Origin: Heloderma charlesbogerti
Taxonomy: Eukaryota; Chordata; Lepidosauria; Squamata; Helodermatidae
Assembly: GCA_026122225.1 (NCBI GenBank)
Contig: JANEZZ010003061.1
Location: 5,022,001 to 5,086,000 of the forward strand
Direction: 5' to 3'
Length of the DNA stretch: 64,000 nucleotides
The translations under genes and the position numbers were made by a program. The notes under the pieces were generated by a model. The model did not search any database. It saw nothing but the letters and a program-made list of their open reading frames with translations, and was not told the origin of the DNA. Below, in pieces: positions 42,649-53,774 of the stretch (positions within the stretch are counted from its first letter, which is position 1; each line of letters starts with the position of its first letter).

Positions 42649-43361
42649 TTTTCTTTCAGGGGAACTGAAGTACTTAAATTGTATCAATCCAAGAACAAAT
42701 GAAATATACTGTGGAGACATGCTGAACTCCTTCAGGATGTTCCATTTTAAGCAATTATCCTGTCAGCTTGAATACAAATAGAAATGTGCAAATTCTGCTA
42801 ATACATTGGAGCAAATGTAATTATACGTCTGGTGAGGTAGCCTTTATGAGTCATTGTCTGAAGGATAGTTTTATTATCAGTGTGCTTTCAATTCTTGATC
42901 TACATTGTTAGGTGGAAAACCATGTCAATTTAGAATGCCTCTGCTAAACTTATCATTCCCCTCCTCACACCTCTAAAAAGGCTTGAACTTGCATGGAAGT
43001 CAAGTTTCTAGTCCTTGTAAGTAAAGCTCCCAAGCTTTTGTCTCTACTGTATCTCTTTTCCAACTTTCCTTTATTCTTTTCCTTGTTGAGTCTTCCACGA
43101 CATACTTTTCTACCATGCTCATCATTGTGCCTGCTGCCTCATTCTGGTAAGACTTTCTCTCAAATCTCTCTTCAAAATCCTCCATCACAAGTATTTTATG
43201 AATTACAGTAACTGTGCCACTTCTGTGGCTTTCACTTGAGTTATCAATTTTCTATCCACTCTCATGTACCTGCTTGTCAAGCCTATGTCATCTACAGCCA
43301 GCTTGACTCTGTTCTTTCAAGCTGGACCATAAACTTTCTGGAAAGGGATCATCATCAGCAA
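42649..43361 (-). other. POMP intron 3, right part
   Basis: No feature supported. A minus-strand frame at 43000-43188 has no homology I can see. Confidence 0.45.
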
Positions 43362-43453
43362 CAGTGCAGTCCTGTATATGTCTACTTAGAAGTAAGTCTT
43401 GTTGAGTTCAGTGGGGCTTACTCCCACATAAGTATATTTAGGACCACAGCCTT
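43362..43453. repeat. GCAATCCTAT palindrome family member
   Basis: GCAGTCCTGTATATGTCTAC faces ATAAGTATATTTAGGACCAC; GTGGGGCTTACTCCC is in the middle. Confidence 0.65.
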
Positions 43454-43648
43454 AGGTGTTCTGTCCTGACCCTAGCACACAGCTGGTGCTAAATGTTAAA
43501 GAGGAGTACCTGTTCTGTAAGTTATCTGTTGTCTGGATTCTCTCTACTGTTAAATGGAAGTGTATACTAAAATTTATATTATAATTGCAATGTTTCTAGT
43601 TGGGTGTCTGAAAGGATAAACTATAATTAGTTTAAGCCCTGTACTTAC

Positions 43649-43709
43649 ATTTTTCTCCGACAGTTCCAAAGGATGGACAGGGAAAAGTTCACTCTTCACA
43701 TTTGTAAAG
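43649..43709 (-). CDS. POMP: POMP, coding exon 3
   Basis: The 61-nt exon starts in phase 2 and encodes FTNVKSELFPVHPLELSEKN. The human sequence is FSCVKNELLPSHPLELSEKN. The acceptor is TTTTTATAG and the donor GTAAGT begins at 43648. The HPLELSEKN block is a family signature. Confidence 0.96.
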
Positions 43710-45854
43710 CTATAAAAACAAATAAGTATCACATGTAACTTTAGCTCAAAATCTCATCTCCTTCACTAAGTTTCTAAACTGTTTTGACAGCAATTTCAAG
43801 CACAAGCTTTATGTCTCTAAATCCTGAAAAGTATTGGCAAAGAGTACATATAAGAAATATTTTCTTCTTTACATTTCTTCTTTTTAGAACTATGAATCAA
43901 AACAAAGTGAATGTTCACGACATACTTCCTCAGTTCACCTATGCACAACTTATACCAATGGTTTGTGAGTGGTGTTCCGGGGATCTCCAGGGTTCCTTGA
44001 AGCTTATCAATAAGAAGATCATCTGCTCTTGTATTTTGCATCCTGATGGCTGCTGCAATATTTTTTGTTGGTTTTTCAGATAGTCTTATTTGCATGTTTG
44101 TTTTTATAACAAATCCTAGCCACCTTAAAGTCTCTTTTTGGAACAGAAAAGCAGGGCATGAATACTTGATTAAAATAAAGATCAGTAATAGTGGACCCTT
44201 GCCCTGAAACACAACTGGCCCACCCTACAGATCTTCCTCTGTAGTATGCAGCTGCAGGAGTACACTTCTGCTCCCATGATGTGTTGGTGATGCAAAACAA
44301 GCCCAGCTAACGTCCCATGTGAATTAAGCGTACCCTCTAGGACATGTCCTTAAGTTCTCTGCAACAGGAAAGAGGGTTGTGGCAGAAGCTCAGAGATTCC
44401 AAAGCAGATGACGTGGAGCACACTTCCCTAAAGCTACAAAGGTTAAAAGCCACCAGTTTATCCTATATATACTTTTCTTTGGCTGCAATAATCCATTAAA
44501 TAGATGAGGTAATATCTTGGGGAAGTAGTTTGAAGGTGGATCTCGCTCTCTCCTTGAACAGAATATTACTTTTAAACTGGCAAAAAATGTAAGGAGGATT
44601 GACTATTGTACAAATTCATACATGCTGAACTCCTCATGTAAAGAAATTGCAAGCATTATGGAAATAAATTACTGAGAATATTGCTGGTCATCCTATTAAC
44701 TGAATTTGATAGCAAATGCACAGCTTAAACTGCTGGCTGTCATTTGAAGAGGGACACCAAAGAGAGAGTTTTGATTTAGTCAAATGGCTCCCAATTTTTC
44801 TAACTCAAATCCAGTTAGACACAGTATAGTGGATCACTCCCACTGCTCCCTTTGTCACTTACTTACAGGCAAAAACATTGCACCCACACAATGCTGCCAT
44901 CACTGATTAGGTATAAAGGGCCCTATGTCTGTAGAGACCTACCTGTCAAAATGCTCCTACCAGCAGTCAACAGGGAAGGGGGGGGGTCAGTTTCTAAATC
45001 CCATCTTCACTGTAGGTCAAACCAGGTTCAGCTTCTTCCCACTATGCAGAAGCACTGACATTTGCATAGTCCCTTCATTCCAAGAGGCAGGCTCTTGGGA
45101 AATTGCAGTTCTGTCTGCTAATGGAGGAAGGAAGGCAAAGAGCTTTCCACCCAGTTCAAGAGGCTGAACTGGCTCCTATGCTTCAGGAAACATGCTAGAA
45201 ACCGACACAGAACTTTGGATGGATCCACTTTTAGTATCACAATTCTGTGAAAAGAATCTCTATTTAAGGCTTCTGGTGACATCTAATATAGTAAGACAAA
45301 GTAACTGGGTGTAACTTTCAAAGAGCATCTCATCCCTCAAAGACAAATATTTAGTAAGTAACGTTTTGTAACTAGGGAAGTGCCCAGCCCATGAAGGACA
45401 GATGGGCTCCTTCCCTTTTGAAGTCATAGATGCAGAGATGCTGGACAAGGAAAAACTTCTTCCGTGCTCCAGTCCTTCATCTAAGATGGATGGGTGGATG
45501 GAAGAGATGGAGATGGCCTGGTCAGGGCTCATCTCCCACTCCTTCCAAGGCTAGCACCAGACACACCCATGCTGCCTCTCTGAAGATCAGGCATTCCAAG
45601 ACAGGTGATACATGAGGGATTGGTGGGCTTACCTTGGGGGTGGGGTGAGAGCCTCTCTATTATCCTACCTCTCAAGTGAATCCTGACCAAGCTGCCTCTG
45701 CACCATCCACTTTGAAAAAAAGTACATCAGGGACATATATCACTCAAGCAGGAGGGAAAAAGCACTTCAGGAAGACAGAAATGTATGTGGTTTGGATCTG
45801 TCATCTGTGCACAGGAAGTTCACTATTATATTTATATGGATTTCTAGTGCTTAC
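43710..45854 (-). other. POMP intron 2
   Basis: Bounded by donor GGTAAGC at exon 2 and acceptor TATAG at exon 3. No exon and no clear repeat within; a poly-G of seven bases lies near 44980. Confidence 0.6.
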
Positions 45855-45952
45855 CCTCTATGTATCACATCATGGCTTTCAAATGCTCCACCTGCTGAAA
45901 AATCAGAAACTGGAACACAATCCTTCAGCTGAGATCCAAGCCCTCTGGTATT
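45855..45952 (-). CDS. POMP: POMP, coding exon 2
   Basis: Encodes NTRGLGSQLKDCVPVSDFSA and then GGAFESHDVIHR, with two bases of the next Gly. The human residues are NARGLGSELKDSIPVTELSA and SGPFESHDLLRK. This N-terminal part is the least conserved segment, but GLGS, LKD and FESHD are kept. The acceptor is TGCTTCAG and the donor GTAAGC. The exon must start exactly after the ATG for the frame to close, and it does. Confidence 0.95.
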
Positions 45953-46155
45953 CTGAAGCAGAGAAAGTTATTATTAGGGATGCACAACTCGGGAGTGCTT
46001 TCAAAATGACATCATCAGATTTATTTTTAAGGGGTCAAATTAAGTTACATATACTGTGGCTTTAGACTTTCCAATAACTGCTTCTTAGATAATATACTAC
46101 TCAAAGTTAAGGTTATCTTAAAAGGCTGAGGGATGAAGTTCTCTAGAAATAAAAC

Positions 46156-46204
46156 AACACAGGTGTGTTTACGAAGAGTAAACACAGGTGTGTTTACCAA
46201 GAGT
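46156..46204. repeat. 24-bp tandem duplication with FOX-like motif
   Basis: Two units of AACACAGGTGTGTTTAC plus a short tail, 25 bases apart, one mismatch. Each has GTGTTTAC, a forkhead-like sequence. It is in POMP intron 1, about 200 bases upstream of exon 2. Confidence 0.75.
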
Positions 46205-46596
46205 TTATTTCATATCCTATATGAAATATTACGCACATAAGCATAATATTGACACCATGCCAGCTTAGGGACAAATCCAGGCGATAACATCACATCCAAG
46301 CTGTGAATGCTCTAGTTTATTCTGCCCTGCAGGAGCAGACAAAGCTAAACCTCAGTCTCTCTATAGAGAGCTTGGGCATAATAGTCCACAGAAACATTTA
46401 TTAGATGCTCTGGTAGCTACAAGATTTATACTCCATAACACAATTCTTCAGGTGCCATGTGGCCCTAGCTCTTGGGAATTTTCTAAGGGCACAAGCCTAT
46501 GAAGACAGTAGGCAGTCTCTGAACTAGGAGGCTGCTGAGTATCTGAGTATCTGAGGCTGCCCTGTGTTTCTGCTAGATGGGCGATTTTGCCTGTCC

Positions 46597-46684
46597 AGAA
46601 TCATAGAATAGTAGGGTTGGAAGGGGCCTACAAGGCCATCGAGTCCAACCCCCTGCTCAATGCAGGAATCCAAGTCAGAGCATC
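46597..46684 (-). mobile_element. CR1 3' terminus, minus strand
   Basis: AATCATAGAATAGTAGGGTT, AAGGCCATCGAGTCCAACCC and GGAATCCAAGTCAGAGCATC reproduce the reverse complement of 13717-13800. A 5'-truncated insertion in POMP intron 1. Confidence 0.88.
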
Positions 46685-46689
46685 AAAGC

Positions 46690-47000
46690 TAGCTGACTTG
46701 GCAGTCTAGCAGTAGTGCTTCAGAGTGGGGAGGGAAGGGGGCTGGGGGGGCCACAGGAAATGTCATACGGCCAATGCCCCAGTCTCCTCTCGTCCCCGGG
46801 AACCCCCTTTCCCATCTCTGTGCTCCATTTCCAAGTGCGGAGATGTACCCAGAACTGAGCTGGCTCTGAGAGGGAGCAGAGCATGGTTTCTGGGCTCTGA
46901 GGTCAGAGTCCTGTTTCCAGCCTTGGAGCCCAGAAACCCAACAATCCTATGTCCTCCCAGACAGCATCTGGGGGGGGGGGGCATAGGATTGCTCCCTCCC
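46690..47000 (-). repeat. partial AGCAATCCTATG-family element
   Basis: Right end GGCATAGGATTGCTCCCT; inner ACAATCCTATGTCCTCCCAG and TCTGAGGTCAGAGTCCTG. In reverse this follows the order of 19581-19952. A G run lies at 46970-46980. Left border unclear. Confidence 0.55.
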
Positions 47001-49424
47001 ATGCTAAAGTGATAGCTTTGTTTTTTTGTGCTGTAAATATTATCCTCACAGCAATTCTAACATGGCAAGTCTTATTATTGTTATCTAGTATTAACTTGGT
47101 TCTCAGTGAAGTCCACTTATGGCCCTTTTATATGACAGAACAAGAATCGGAACACATTTTTAAAAGCACACACAGTTGTGAGAATGCAAGCACTTTCTTG
47201 AGGCCAGTTTGCTACCACTTGTACAAACCAGGTGGAAAGGTCCATAAGTGTACTCACCACCAGGAAATGCATTTTTGAATGTGGGGACCACCCATACACT
47301 GATGTGACAAGTTCAGAAAGGAGCAACCCCTTGCTGCTTTCTTTCCCAGTGTCTCTAATGCTCAGCCTTGTCCTTATCATGGACAAGGTTTCTCTCCCCA
47401 CTGCTCCCCAGGAGGGGCAGAGAGAGTAGGAAGCATACATTTTGGCTGACTACCAAAATGCCCAGACCCCTGCCAAATGGCTTTGAGGAATATGGACTTC
47501 CTAATTTATCCTCATGCTGCTAGATACTGAAGAGGGAACCTTGTATTTGTCAAAAAAAGAAAAGAAAAAAGGAATATTAAAGCATGCTGCAAAACCACCT
47601 GAATGATCTTTTCAACTTCCAACCCCTAGGTGGAACAGAAAAGTAACCAGTGTAAATGGAACCTGTGTCTTGGGTGCTGTTTTTTGCCCCTTATTTCAGG
47701 AAGCTGCTTAAGACAGAAACATATTACAGTGTTATTCTATGACAGATAGGCTAGATAAAGCAATAGGAAAGTGAGCCTAAACTGTCATAAATACGATAAT
47801 GGAACCAGACACGGAACTCTGTTCCTTCAGCGCCCTATCCATTTAGCTATCCTATCCTTCTCTATGAAAGGCATCAAACTCATAGTCACATGTCCAGAAC
47901 TTTGGATACAATTCTGAGCAGTCATTTACTATAAATAACAACAGAGGAAAGGAAAACTGAGAAAAGATGACAGAAATGGCCAGGGGATACAGAACAGACT
48001 AATTTATGAGCAGACACACAATATGACGTAATATGGGCCATGGACAGGAGACTGGACTAGAAGTCAGGATTCCAACAAGTATAAGCAGCATTTGTTTCCT
48101 TTCCCACCATCAGCTTTTCTTGTTTATTTAAGTTGCACATTGTTTGTGTCTCTTGCAACCAGTCTGTATAGCTTTTTGCACCACAAACAATCCTGGCTGG
48201 AATCTCCAGGCGCTTCCTTTACACAAACACACACCTCCATTTTGCAAATATTTGGAGTGCATAAATTTAAAGCATGCTGAATTATTATAGCACAAGGTTT
48301 GAAATTGGATAGATTAAGTAAATAAAAGATTGAATTGCAGGAAATCCCTCCGACAGCGACACTGACACAACTGTGCTATTGCTTCCCTGTGGAAGTGAGA
48401 TGTTTGCAAAGTAAACCCTGAAGTATCCTTGGGAATGGCCAGTAGACAGTGACCCAGCAAGTGTAGTAAATGGAGGGTCAGGCCCCAGAGCAAAGGAAAT
48501 GGGTTCTGTTGCTCAAGGATGTCTTTTCAAGTGACACCGTCCCTGAAGTTATGATGAACTTGATAGATTTAGATAGCATAGTGCATTTCTACCCTCAATC
48601 CATTCTCTTTCTACATCAATTTTGCCAATTCTTTCTAGCCACTACACCCCTGGCAAACCTAGCACATAAGGCCGCTGTTTTGTTTTGAATCCATGATGCA
48701 TTTCATTCTTATCTTGCCTTGTGCTCCCCAGCCTGGTGGGTTCTTTTTGCAATAAACAATTTATAAACGTTACCCACTGAATCTTGCTGAGAGTTAATAT
48801 GTGCATACCATACAGGTGGCGATAGAAAAGTGGTTGGATACAAAAGAGGGCCTAGGACCAGATTTGCTACCTATTGATGCAGATTTGATTTTTTTTTTTT
48901 TTTTACAGTTCTGTTCCTTTGACGAAAGGCTACCATGCAGAAATGTAACAAATTAAGATTTTTCCACCACTTACCTCTTGCCAGGAAAAGCCACAGAGAA
49001 ATTTAGCAAGTGAAGTTTTTCCTGGGATATAGATAAGTGATGGGAAGAGTTTCACCAGCCACATTTCTTGTGTTACCTAATGCTCTTAAAGGGCACCAAA
49101 ATGGGGGATTAAACCCCCCGCCCCTGGTTGCAGTCCTACCCAGAAAACTAGTCCAAGAAATATAATGAAGTCTAACTAACTAGAAAATCTCAGGCTGACC
49201 AAAGAACATGTCAGAAGAGAAAGAATTAAGTGAGAGAAGGGGAGCAAAGCAGAGCCAAAAATAACATTACTCCTATTTTTTAAAGAGTATTATTATGTTG
49301 TAGTAACACTAGTACTAGCAGTATATGAAAAATCTTACTGCCTTGATATAGAAACTGGTTTTTGACAAGATATTTTTCAAACTAGTACATGAGCATATAA
49401 CAGCATCCAGACCATGAAATCCCC
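47001..49424 (-). other. POMP intron 1, unique part
   Basis: No exon is needed here because exon 1 joins exon 2 in frame. A donor-like TTACCTC at 48970 is not supported by homology. A T run lies at about 48890-48904. Confidence 0.55.
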
Positions 49425-49557
49425 TAGGGGTGGGCAAAAGGATCTCCAGATGTTTGCCACTTCAACTCCCAGAAGCCCCTACCAGCACAGCCAATGGTCA
49501 GGAATGCTGGGAGTTGTAGTCCAAAACTTCTGGAGATCTACTTTCTGTCCACCTCTG
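49425..49557. mobile_element. hAT-like MITE, relative of 20483-20606
   Basis: TAGGGGTGGGCAAAAGGATC faces CTACTTTCTGTCCACCTCTG, with CAGCACAGCCAATGGTCAGG in the middle. No clean 8-bp duplication. Confidence 0.7.
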
Positions 49558-49559
49558 CC

Positions 49560-49695
49560 CTAGACCAGCCTTCCCCAACCTGGAGTCTTCCACATGTATA
49601 GGACTACAACTCCCAGTACAGTCCCCAGCCGGCATAACTCGCTGGGAGATGATGGGGGTTATAGTCCAGCGCGCCTGGAGGACACCAGTTCGGGG
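49560..49695. mobile_element. MITE, relative of 6192-6572
   Basis: CTAGACCAGCCTTCCCCAAC faces CGGGGGGAAGCTGGTCTAG, with GGACTACAACTCCCAGTA inside. It lies just beside the POMP CpG island, on the intron 1 side. Confidence 0.72.
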
Positions 49696-49829
49696 GGAAG
49701 CTGGTCTAGACTCAAGCGCGCGTCTGAACGGTCGGTGTAAGGAAGTACCGGGGGAAAACTATTCCTCGCCACGTCAGGGAGGAAAGGAAAGGGCCAGCAT
49801 TTTAAAAGTGCACGTTGTGGATGATTATG

Positions 49830-50300
49830 AATAGGAAAACCAAGACCCGGCTCAGCCCGGCCACGACTCGACAGCGAAAACGAAAGAGCCCGCCCGGCCG
49901 CGAACTCCCCTTCCCCCCTCCTCGCCGTGTCGCGACTTCGCCCAACGGCCCCTTCTCTACCCGGCCCCCGAGCGCGTCCTGGGGCTGGGCCCCCGGCCCC
50001 CGAGCTCCGCCGCTTACCATCTCTGCACAGTCACCAGCAGCCACTTCCTTCCGCCAGCGCTGGGCGACGGGAGAGGTCGGTGACGTCAGAGACGTACGCC
50101 GCACCAGGCTCTCGCGCGACCGGGACGGGAACGAGGGGTGGGCGCGCGGGTCACGGTTCGGGCGCGCGCGAGGGCGGGGCTCGGGGCGCGCGCACTCTCC
50201 CGCCAAAGCGAAAATAGCCCCCTCTGTCGCCGTAACGAGAGGCGTGAGGGGACTAGGGCGCTGTTTGCCCCCTGACGCGCTTGAGAGGAGCTTCACGCGA
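49830..50300 (-). promoter_or_regulatory. POMP CpG island promoter
   Basis: A sharp rise in CpG over about 470 bases surrounds the POMP ATG. No TATA box stands out. Visible elements: TGACGTCA (50081-50088, a full cAMP-response palindrome), AGGGCGGGGC (50171-50180, Sp1-like), CTCCCGCCAAAGCG (from 50197, E2F-like) and two ETS-like GGAAG cores on the minus strand near 50043-50053. The start site cannot be fixed, so some of these may be in the 5' UTR. Both strands are open for long stretches here, an effect of GC richness. Confidence 0.75.
50018..50020 (-). CDS. POMP: POMP, coding exon 1 (start codon only)
   Basis: POMP is the chaperone that guides assembly of 20S proteasome half-proteasomes and is then the first substrate of the finished particle. 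The minus strand reads GTGCAGAGATG followed directly by GTAAGC, so only the ATG is in this exon. Joined to exon 2, which starts AAT ACC AGA, it gives MNTRGLGS. The six coding pieces (3, 98, 61, 102, 94 and 68 nt) sum to 426 nt, that is 141 residues plus stop, the same length as human POMP. All splice sites are GT-AG and all phases agree. The ATG-only exon is the least certain piece, but the CpG island around it and the exact fit support it. Confidence 0.85.
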
Positions 50301-50460
50301 CGTGTCATACGCCCTAGCTTATGATTTATTATCGGTTTTATTATTGTTGTTATTACATCTCTGTAGTAATAGCCAGAGCTGTCTGGGTGGTTTAAAAAAA
50401 AATAAAAAAAAAAATTTAAAACCCTAAAATACCTCATGACAAAAAATAATATCAATCTTT

Positions 50461-50700
50461 TAGGGCGTAATCCCATGCGTGTTTAGAGAGAGAAAAGGCC
50501 TACAACTCCCGGCATTCCGCAGCCAAGATTGCGCCCTTAAAAGTTTAAGACGCAATGAAACCAAAGTAAAAACCAGAGTAAAAGCCGACAGCGGTGTAAA
50601 GAAATAAAAACGCACTTACACGTTTAGGGCGCAATCCTATGCATGTTTAGACAGAAAAAAGCCCTACAATTTGCAGCATGCCCCAGCCAGATGCAATCCT
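50461..50700. repeat. two MITE-like CATGTTTAGA fragments
   Basis: At 50463: GGGCGTAATCCCATGCGTGT and CGGCATTCCGCAGCCAAG. At 50627: GGGCGCAATCCTATGCATGT and GCAGCATGCCCCAGCCAG. Both resemble 42538-42648 but lack a complete inverse half. Confidence 0.6.
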
Positions 50701-50725
50701 ATCTATACTTAGATGGGGGTGTCCC

Positions 50726-51498
50726 ATTTGCTCACTAACAACAAAGCTAGCGGAGATGACTATTCCAGCTGAGCTATTTAAAATCCTAAAAGATGATGCT
50801 GTTAAAGTGCTGCACTCAATATGCCAACACATTTGGAACACTCGACAGTGGCCACAAGACTGGAGAAGGTTAGTTTACATTCCAATTCCAAAGAAGGGCA
50901 ATTTTATTTTCTTGGGCTCCAAGATCACCGCAGACGGTGACTGTAGCCATGAAATTAAAAGACGCTTGCTCCTTGGGAGGAAAGCTATGGCACACCTAGA
51001 CAGCATAGTAAGAAGCAGAGACATCACCTTGCTGACAAAGGTCCGTATAATCAAAGCTATGGTTTTCCCAGTAGCAACGTATGGCTGTGAGAGCTGGACT
51101 ATAAGGAAGGCTGAGCGCCGAAAAATTGATGCTTTTGAACTGTGGTGCTGGAGAAGACTCTTATGAGTCCCCTGGACTGCAAGGAGGTCAAATCAGTCCA
51201 TCCTAAAGGAAATCAACCCTGAGTGCTCATTGGAAGGACAGATACTGAAGCTGAAGCTCAAATATTTTGGCCACCTAATGCAAAGAGAAAAGTCACTGGA
51301 AAAGACCCCAATGCTGGGAAAGATTGAAGGCAAAAGAAGAAGGGGACGGCAGAGGATGAGATGGCTAGATAGCATCACCGATGCAATGAATATGAACTTG
51401 AGCACACTCCGGGAGAGAGCAGAGGACAGGAAGGCCTGGCGTGCTATGGTCCATGGGGTCACAAAGAGTCGGACACGACTTAACGACTGAACAACAAT
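50726..51498 (+). mobile_element. Bov-B LINE copy with internal deletion
   Basis: The left part encodes PAELFKILKDDAVKVLHSIC and IPIPKKGN; the next residues are FIFLGSKITADGDC, which in the copy at 62-64 kb lie more than 200 codons further on. The junction keeps the frame. One TGA (near 51164) interrupts RRLL-VPWTARRSNQ where the other copy has CGA. It ends with GGACACGACTTAACGACTGA and AACAA. Confidence 0.88.
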
Positions 51499-52414
51499 CC
51501 TTCAGGTACCATGGTTTCAACTAACAAAGGGCTTTAAAAGTCAAAACAGGCATTTAGAGTTCATCCAAAGCTGCACATGAAGAAATGGGCTAGTACCTAC
51601 TGCAAAGGAAATTTTAAAGTGACCCCATGAGCACCATGTATCAGTCACAAACTATTCAGATGGTAACTAATCAGATGGGTGAGGGGCAATTATATGTCAC
51701 CCCCTGCTGTGGGTAACTGCCCCCTACTATCACTGTTGTGCTTCTTTCTCCTCTTCCTTCCCTCCCTGTCCCCAGCACATTTTGTTTCAAGTCCATTTAT
51801 GTTTTCAGCATGAAGCAGTACTGTAAATTGCTTAGTTACAAGTTTAACCATTTTTGACACTTCAATATCTGCTGATTATATTTGTCTTAATAGTATGGTG
51901 GAACAACTTAACTGGTATTAAATTAACATTTGTCTTTGTCAGTTTATAGTTTTCAAGAAAATAGTAACTAGAAGGATTTTATCACTTGGCAGATGTAATT
52001 TTTTTTAAATAAAACAATATAGGATGGGATGAACTAAAAAACTATGCCAAGTTCCTGTTTAGCTGAAGCTTCTAGAAAAAAAATCAGGCTTGTCACTAAC
52101 TATATTTATTTATTGTATGTTTGAGTTTGTTGATCAGGATATGAAACATTTACATTTCAAAGTTGTCCTTGTTGGTGTAGGATATACACAGGACACCATC
52201 ACTACACGTACTTTATTGACATCATCTTCATGTTTAGGCTGCATAACATAAAGGAATGTACTGTTGCAGTAAAGATTTGGTTTTCCTTTAAAGGCAGACT
52301 TCCACTGTAGGATAAACCTCTAGACATAAATAGAATAACATGTTTTGCCAACAAGTTGCTTCCCCAAAAAGGGTTTGCTCCTTTGTTTCAGTGAATTTGT
52401 TAAATTTATAATTT
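51499..52414. other. intergenic, no feature seen
   Basis: AT-rich sequence upstream of POMP. No coding signal. Confidence 0.4.
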
Positions 52415-52508
52415 AGGCTGCAGTCCTACTCACATTAAACTGGGAATAAGGCCCATTGAATTCAGTGTGCTTTACTTCTGAGGATACATGTATAGGATTG
52501 CAGTGTGA
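52415..52508. repeat. GCAATCCTAT palindrome family member
   Basis: GGCTGCAGTCCTACTCACAT faces ACATGTATAGGATTGCAGTG. Confidence 0.7.
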
Positions 52509-52547
52509 TTTCCCATTGTCCTCTAAAGAACATAGAACAACATTAAA

Positions 52548-52641
52548 CAGCCCAATCCTATGCACATTTACTTAGAAGTAAACCCTAAGTTCAGTGATGT
52601 ACATAAGTTCAAGTAATTGTACATAGGATTGCAATCTAAGT
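52548..52641. repeat. GCAATCCTAT palindrome family member
   Basis: CCCAATCCTATGCACATTTA faces TAATTGTACATAGGATTGCA. Confidence 0.7.
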
Positions 52642-52719
52642 TTTCAACAACTTTTAAGGTAGTTTAGGCTGAGTGGTAGTGACTTCCCACACACAGGGAT
52701 ATGGAACAGACATAATGGG

Positions 52720-53270
52720 CTGTTTCGCACATCACGATAAGCCACAATGGATTAACCGTAGAACAACCAATGGGTTATCCAAGGGTTGTTTAACCCTCAA
52801 ATAACCCATGATGCATGGGTTCATATAACGTAACAAGCTGCAGTGCACCCCTGCCGTGGCTTGCATATTCATAATGGTAGCTGGTGTGTGTGTCAGAGCC
52901 CCACAGGCAAATTAACCCACCATGACTTACCATGACATGCGAACCAGGTCAATGTCTGCCATCTTCAGAGGAAGAAACAGTCCGAGTTTTGATGATCAGT
53001 GGGCCTAGTGTCGGTTGTTTTCGCCACGCATGCCAGTTGCATGACCGGGATTGCCCAGGTTGCGTTGCAGGTTGCTGAGTCAACCAAACCCGGTCTGCAG
53101 TGCAGGCGTAGTGACTTTTCACCCACCCTACAATCTATGGCTTGCAGTAGGGATTGTAGGGTGGGTGAAAAGTCACTACACCCGCACCACATTCGGACAA
53201 CAAAGCAACCCACAACATGGCATGGGTAATTAGGGTAATCCAGGTCATGAGACCGGCACACGTGTGGTGG
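52720..53270. repeat. unclassified repeat with internal hairpin
   Basis: Contains several self-complementary pieces (GGTTATCCAAGGGTTG, AACCCATGATGCATGGGTT) and the perfect hairpin at 53108-53179. Possibly a non-autonomous DNA element; the ends are not defined. Confidence 0.45.
53108..53179. repeat. perfect 28-bp inverted repeat, 16-nt loop
   Basis: Arms 53108-53135 and 53152-53179 are exact reverse complements, starting GTAGTGACTTTTCACCCACC. No mismatch in 28 pairs. Confidence 0.93.
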
Positions 53271-53459
53271 GGGAAAGAACCGACTCTGTATTGTTTCCTC
53301 TCCTGATTATCTGAACACCCCCAAGGTGTTCTTAGTGGTTAAATAGTCATGAAATAAGCCAGGGATACTCTAGTCCATGATCTGAAGAGGTATTTATGAT
53401 AATGTGCATCATTTAAAGAACAACTTTCTACAGTATGAACTTCCCTGGATCAGGCAGCT

Positions 53460-53774
53460 GAGGCCCTGGTGCCCAACACTGGGAGATTAGGCAGGTGGTT
53501 ACTGGGAAAAGGCATTTTCTGTCGGTATCCTGATTATGGAATACCTCCCCAAGCATGTTCACCTCATGCCTTCTTAATATCTTTTAGGCACCTGGTGAAA
53601 ACGTTTATTTACCAAATACTAGCAGATTTTAATTATGGATGGCTTTTGGATTTTATCTCTTATGTTTTCTTCTGAACTATATTTGTATGTTTTTAGTCAG
53701 GCTTTGGAGTTTTTAAAAAAAATCTGTAAGCCATCTGGGACTTTTACTGAAGGAAAGGCAGTATATAAATCTAT
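53460..53774 (+). mobile_element. L2-like LINE 3' end
   Basis: GAAAAGGCATTTTCTGTCGG, ATTATGGAATACCTCCCC and GGCACCTGGTGAAAACGTTT match the L2 C-terminus plan. It ends in GGAAAGGCAGTATATAAATC. Confidence 0.6.

Noticed and set aside
43000..43188. Minus-strand 62-codon frame in POMP intron 3
   Set aside because: Charged low-information peptide, no splice support and no homology recognised.
46725..47012. 95-codon frame near 46.7-47.0 kb
   Set aside because: It falls in a partial inverted-repeat element with a G run and has no domain.
48960..49030. Possible minus-strand exon before TTACCTC (48970)
   Set aside because: POMP closes in frame without it, and the conceptual peptide has no similarity to POMP.
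49802..50476. Long open frames on both strands at 49.8-50.5 kb
   Set aside because: They coincide with the CpG island of POMP, where stop codons are rare by composition. They overlap on opposite strands and show no domain.
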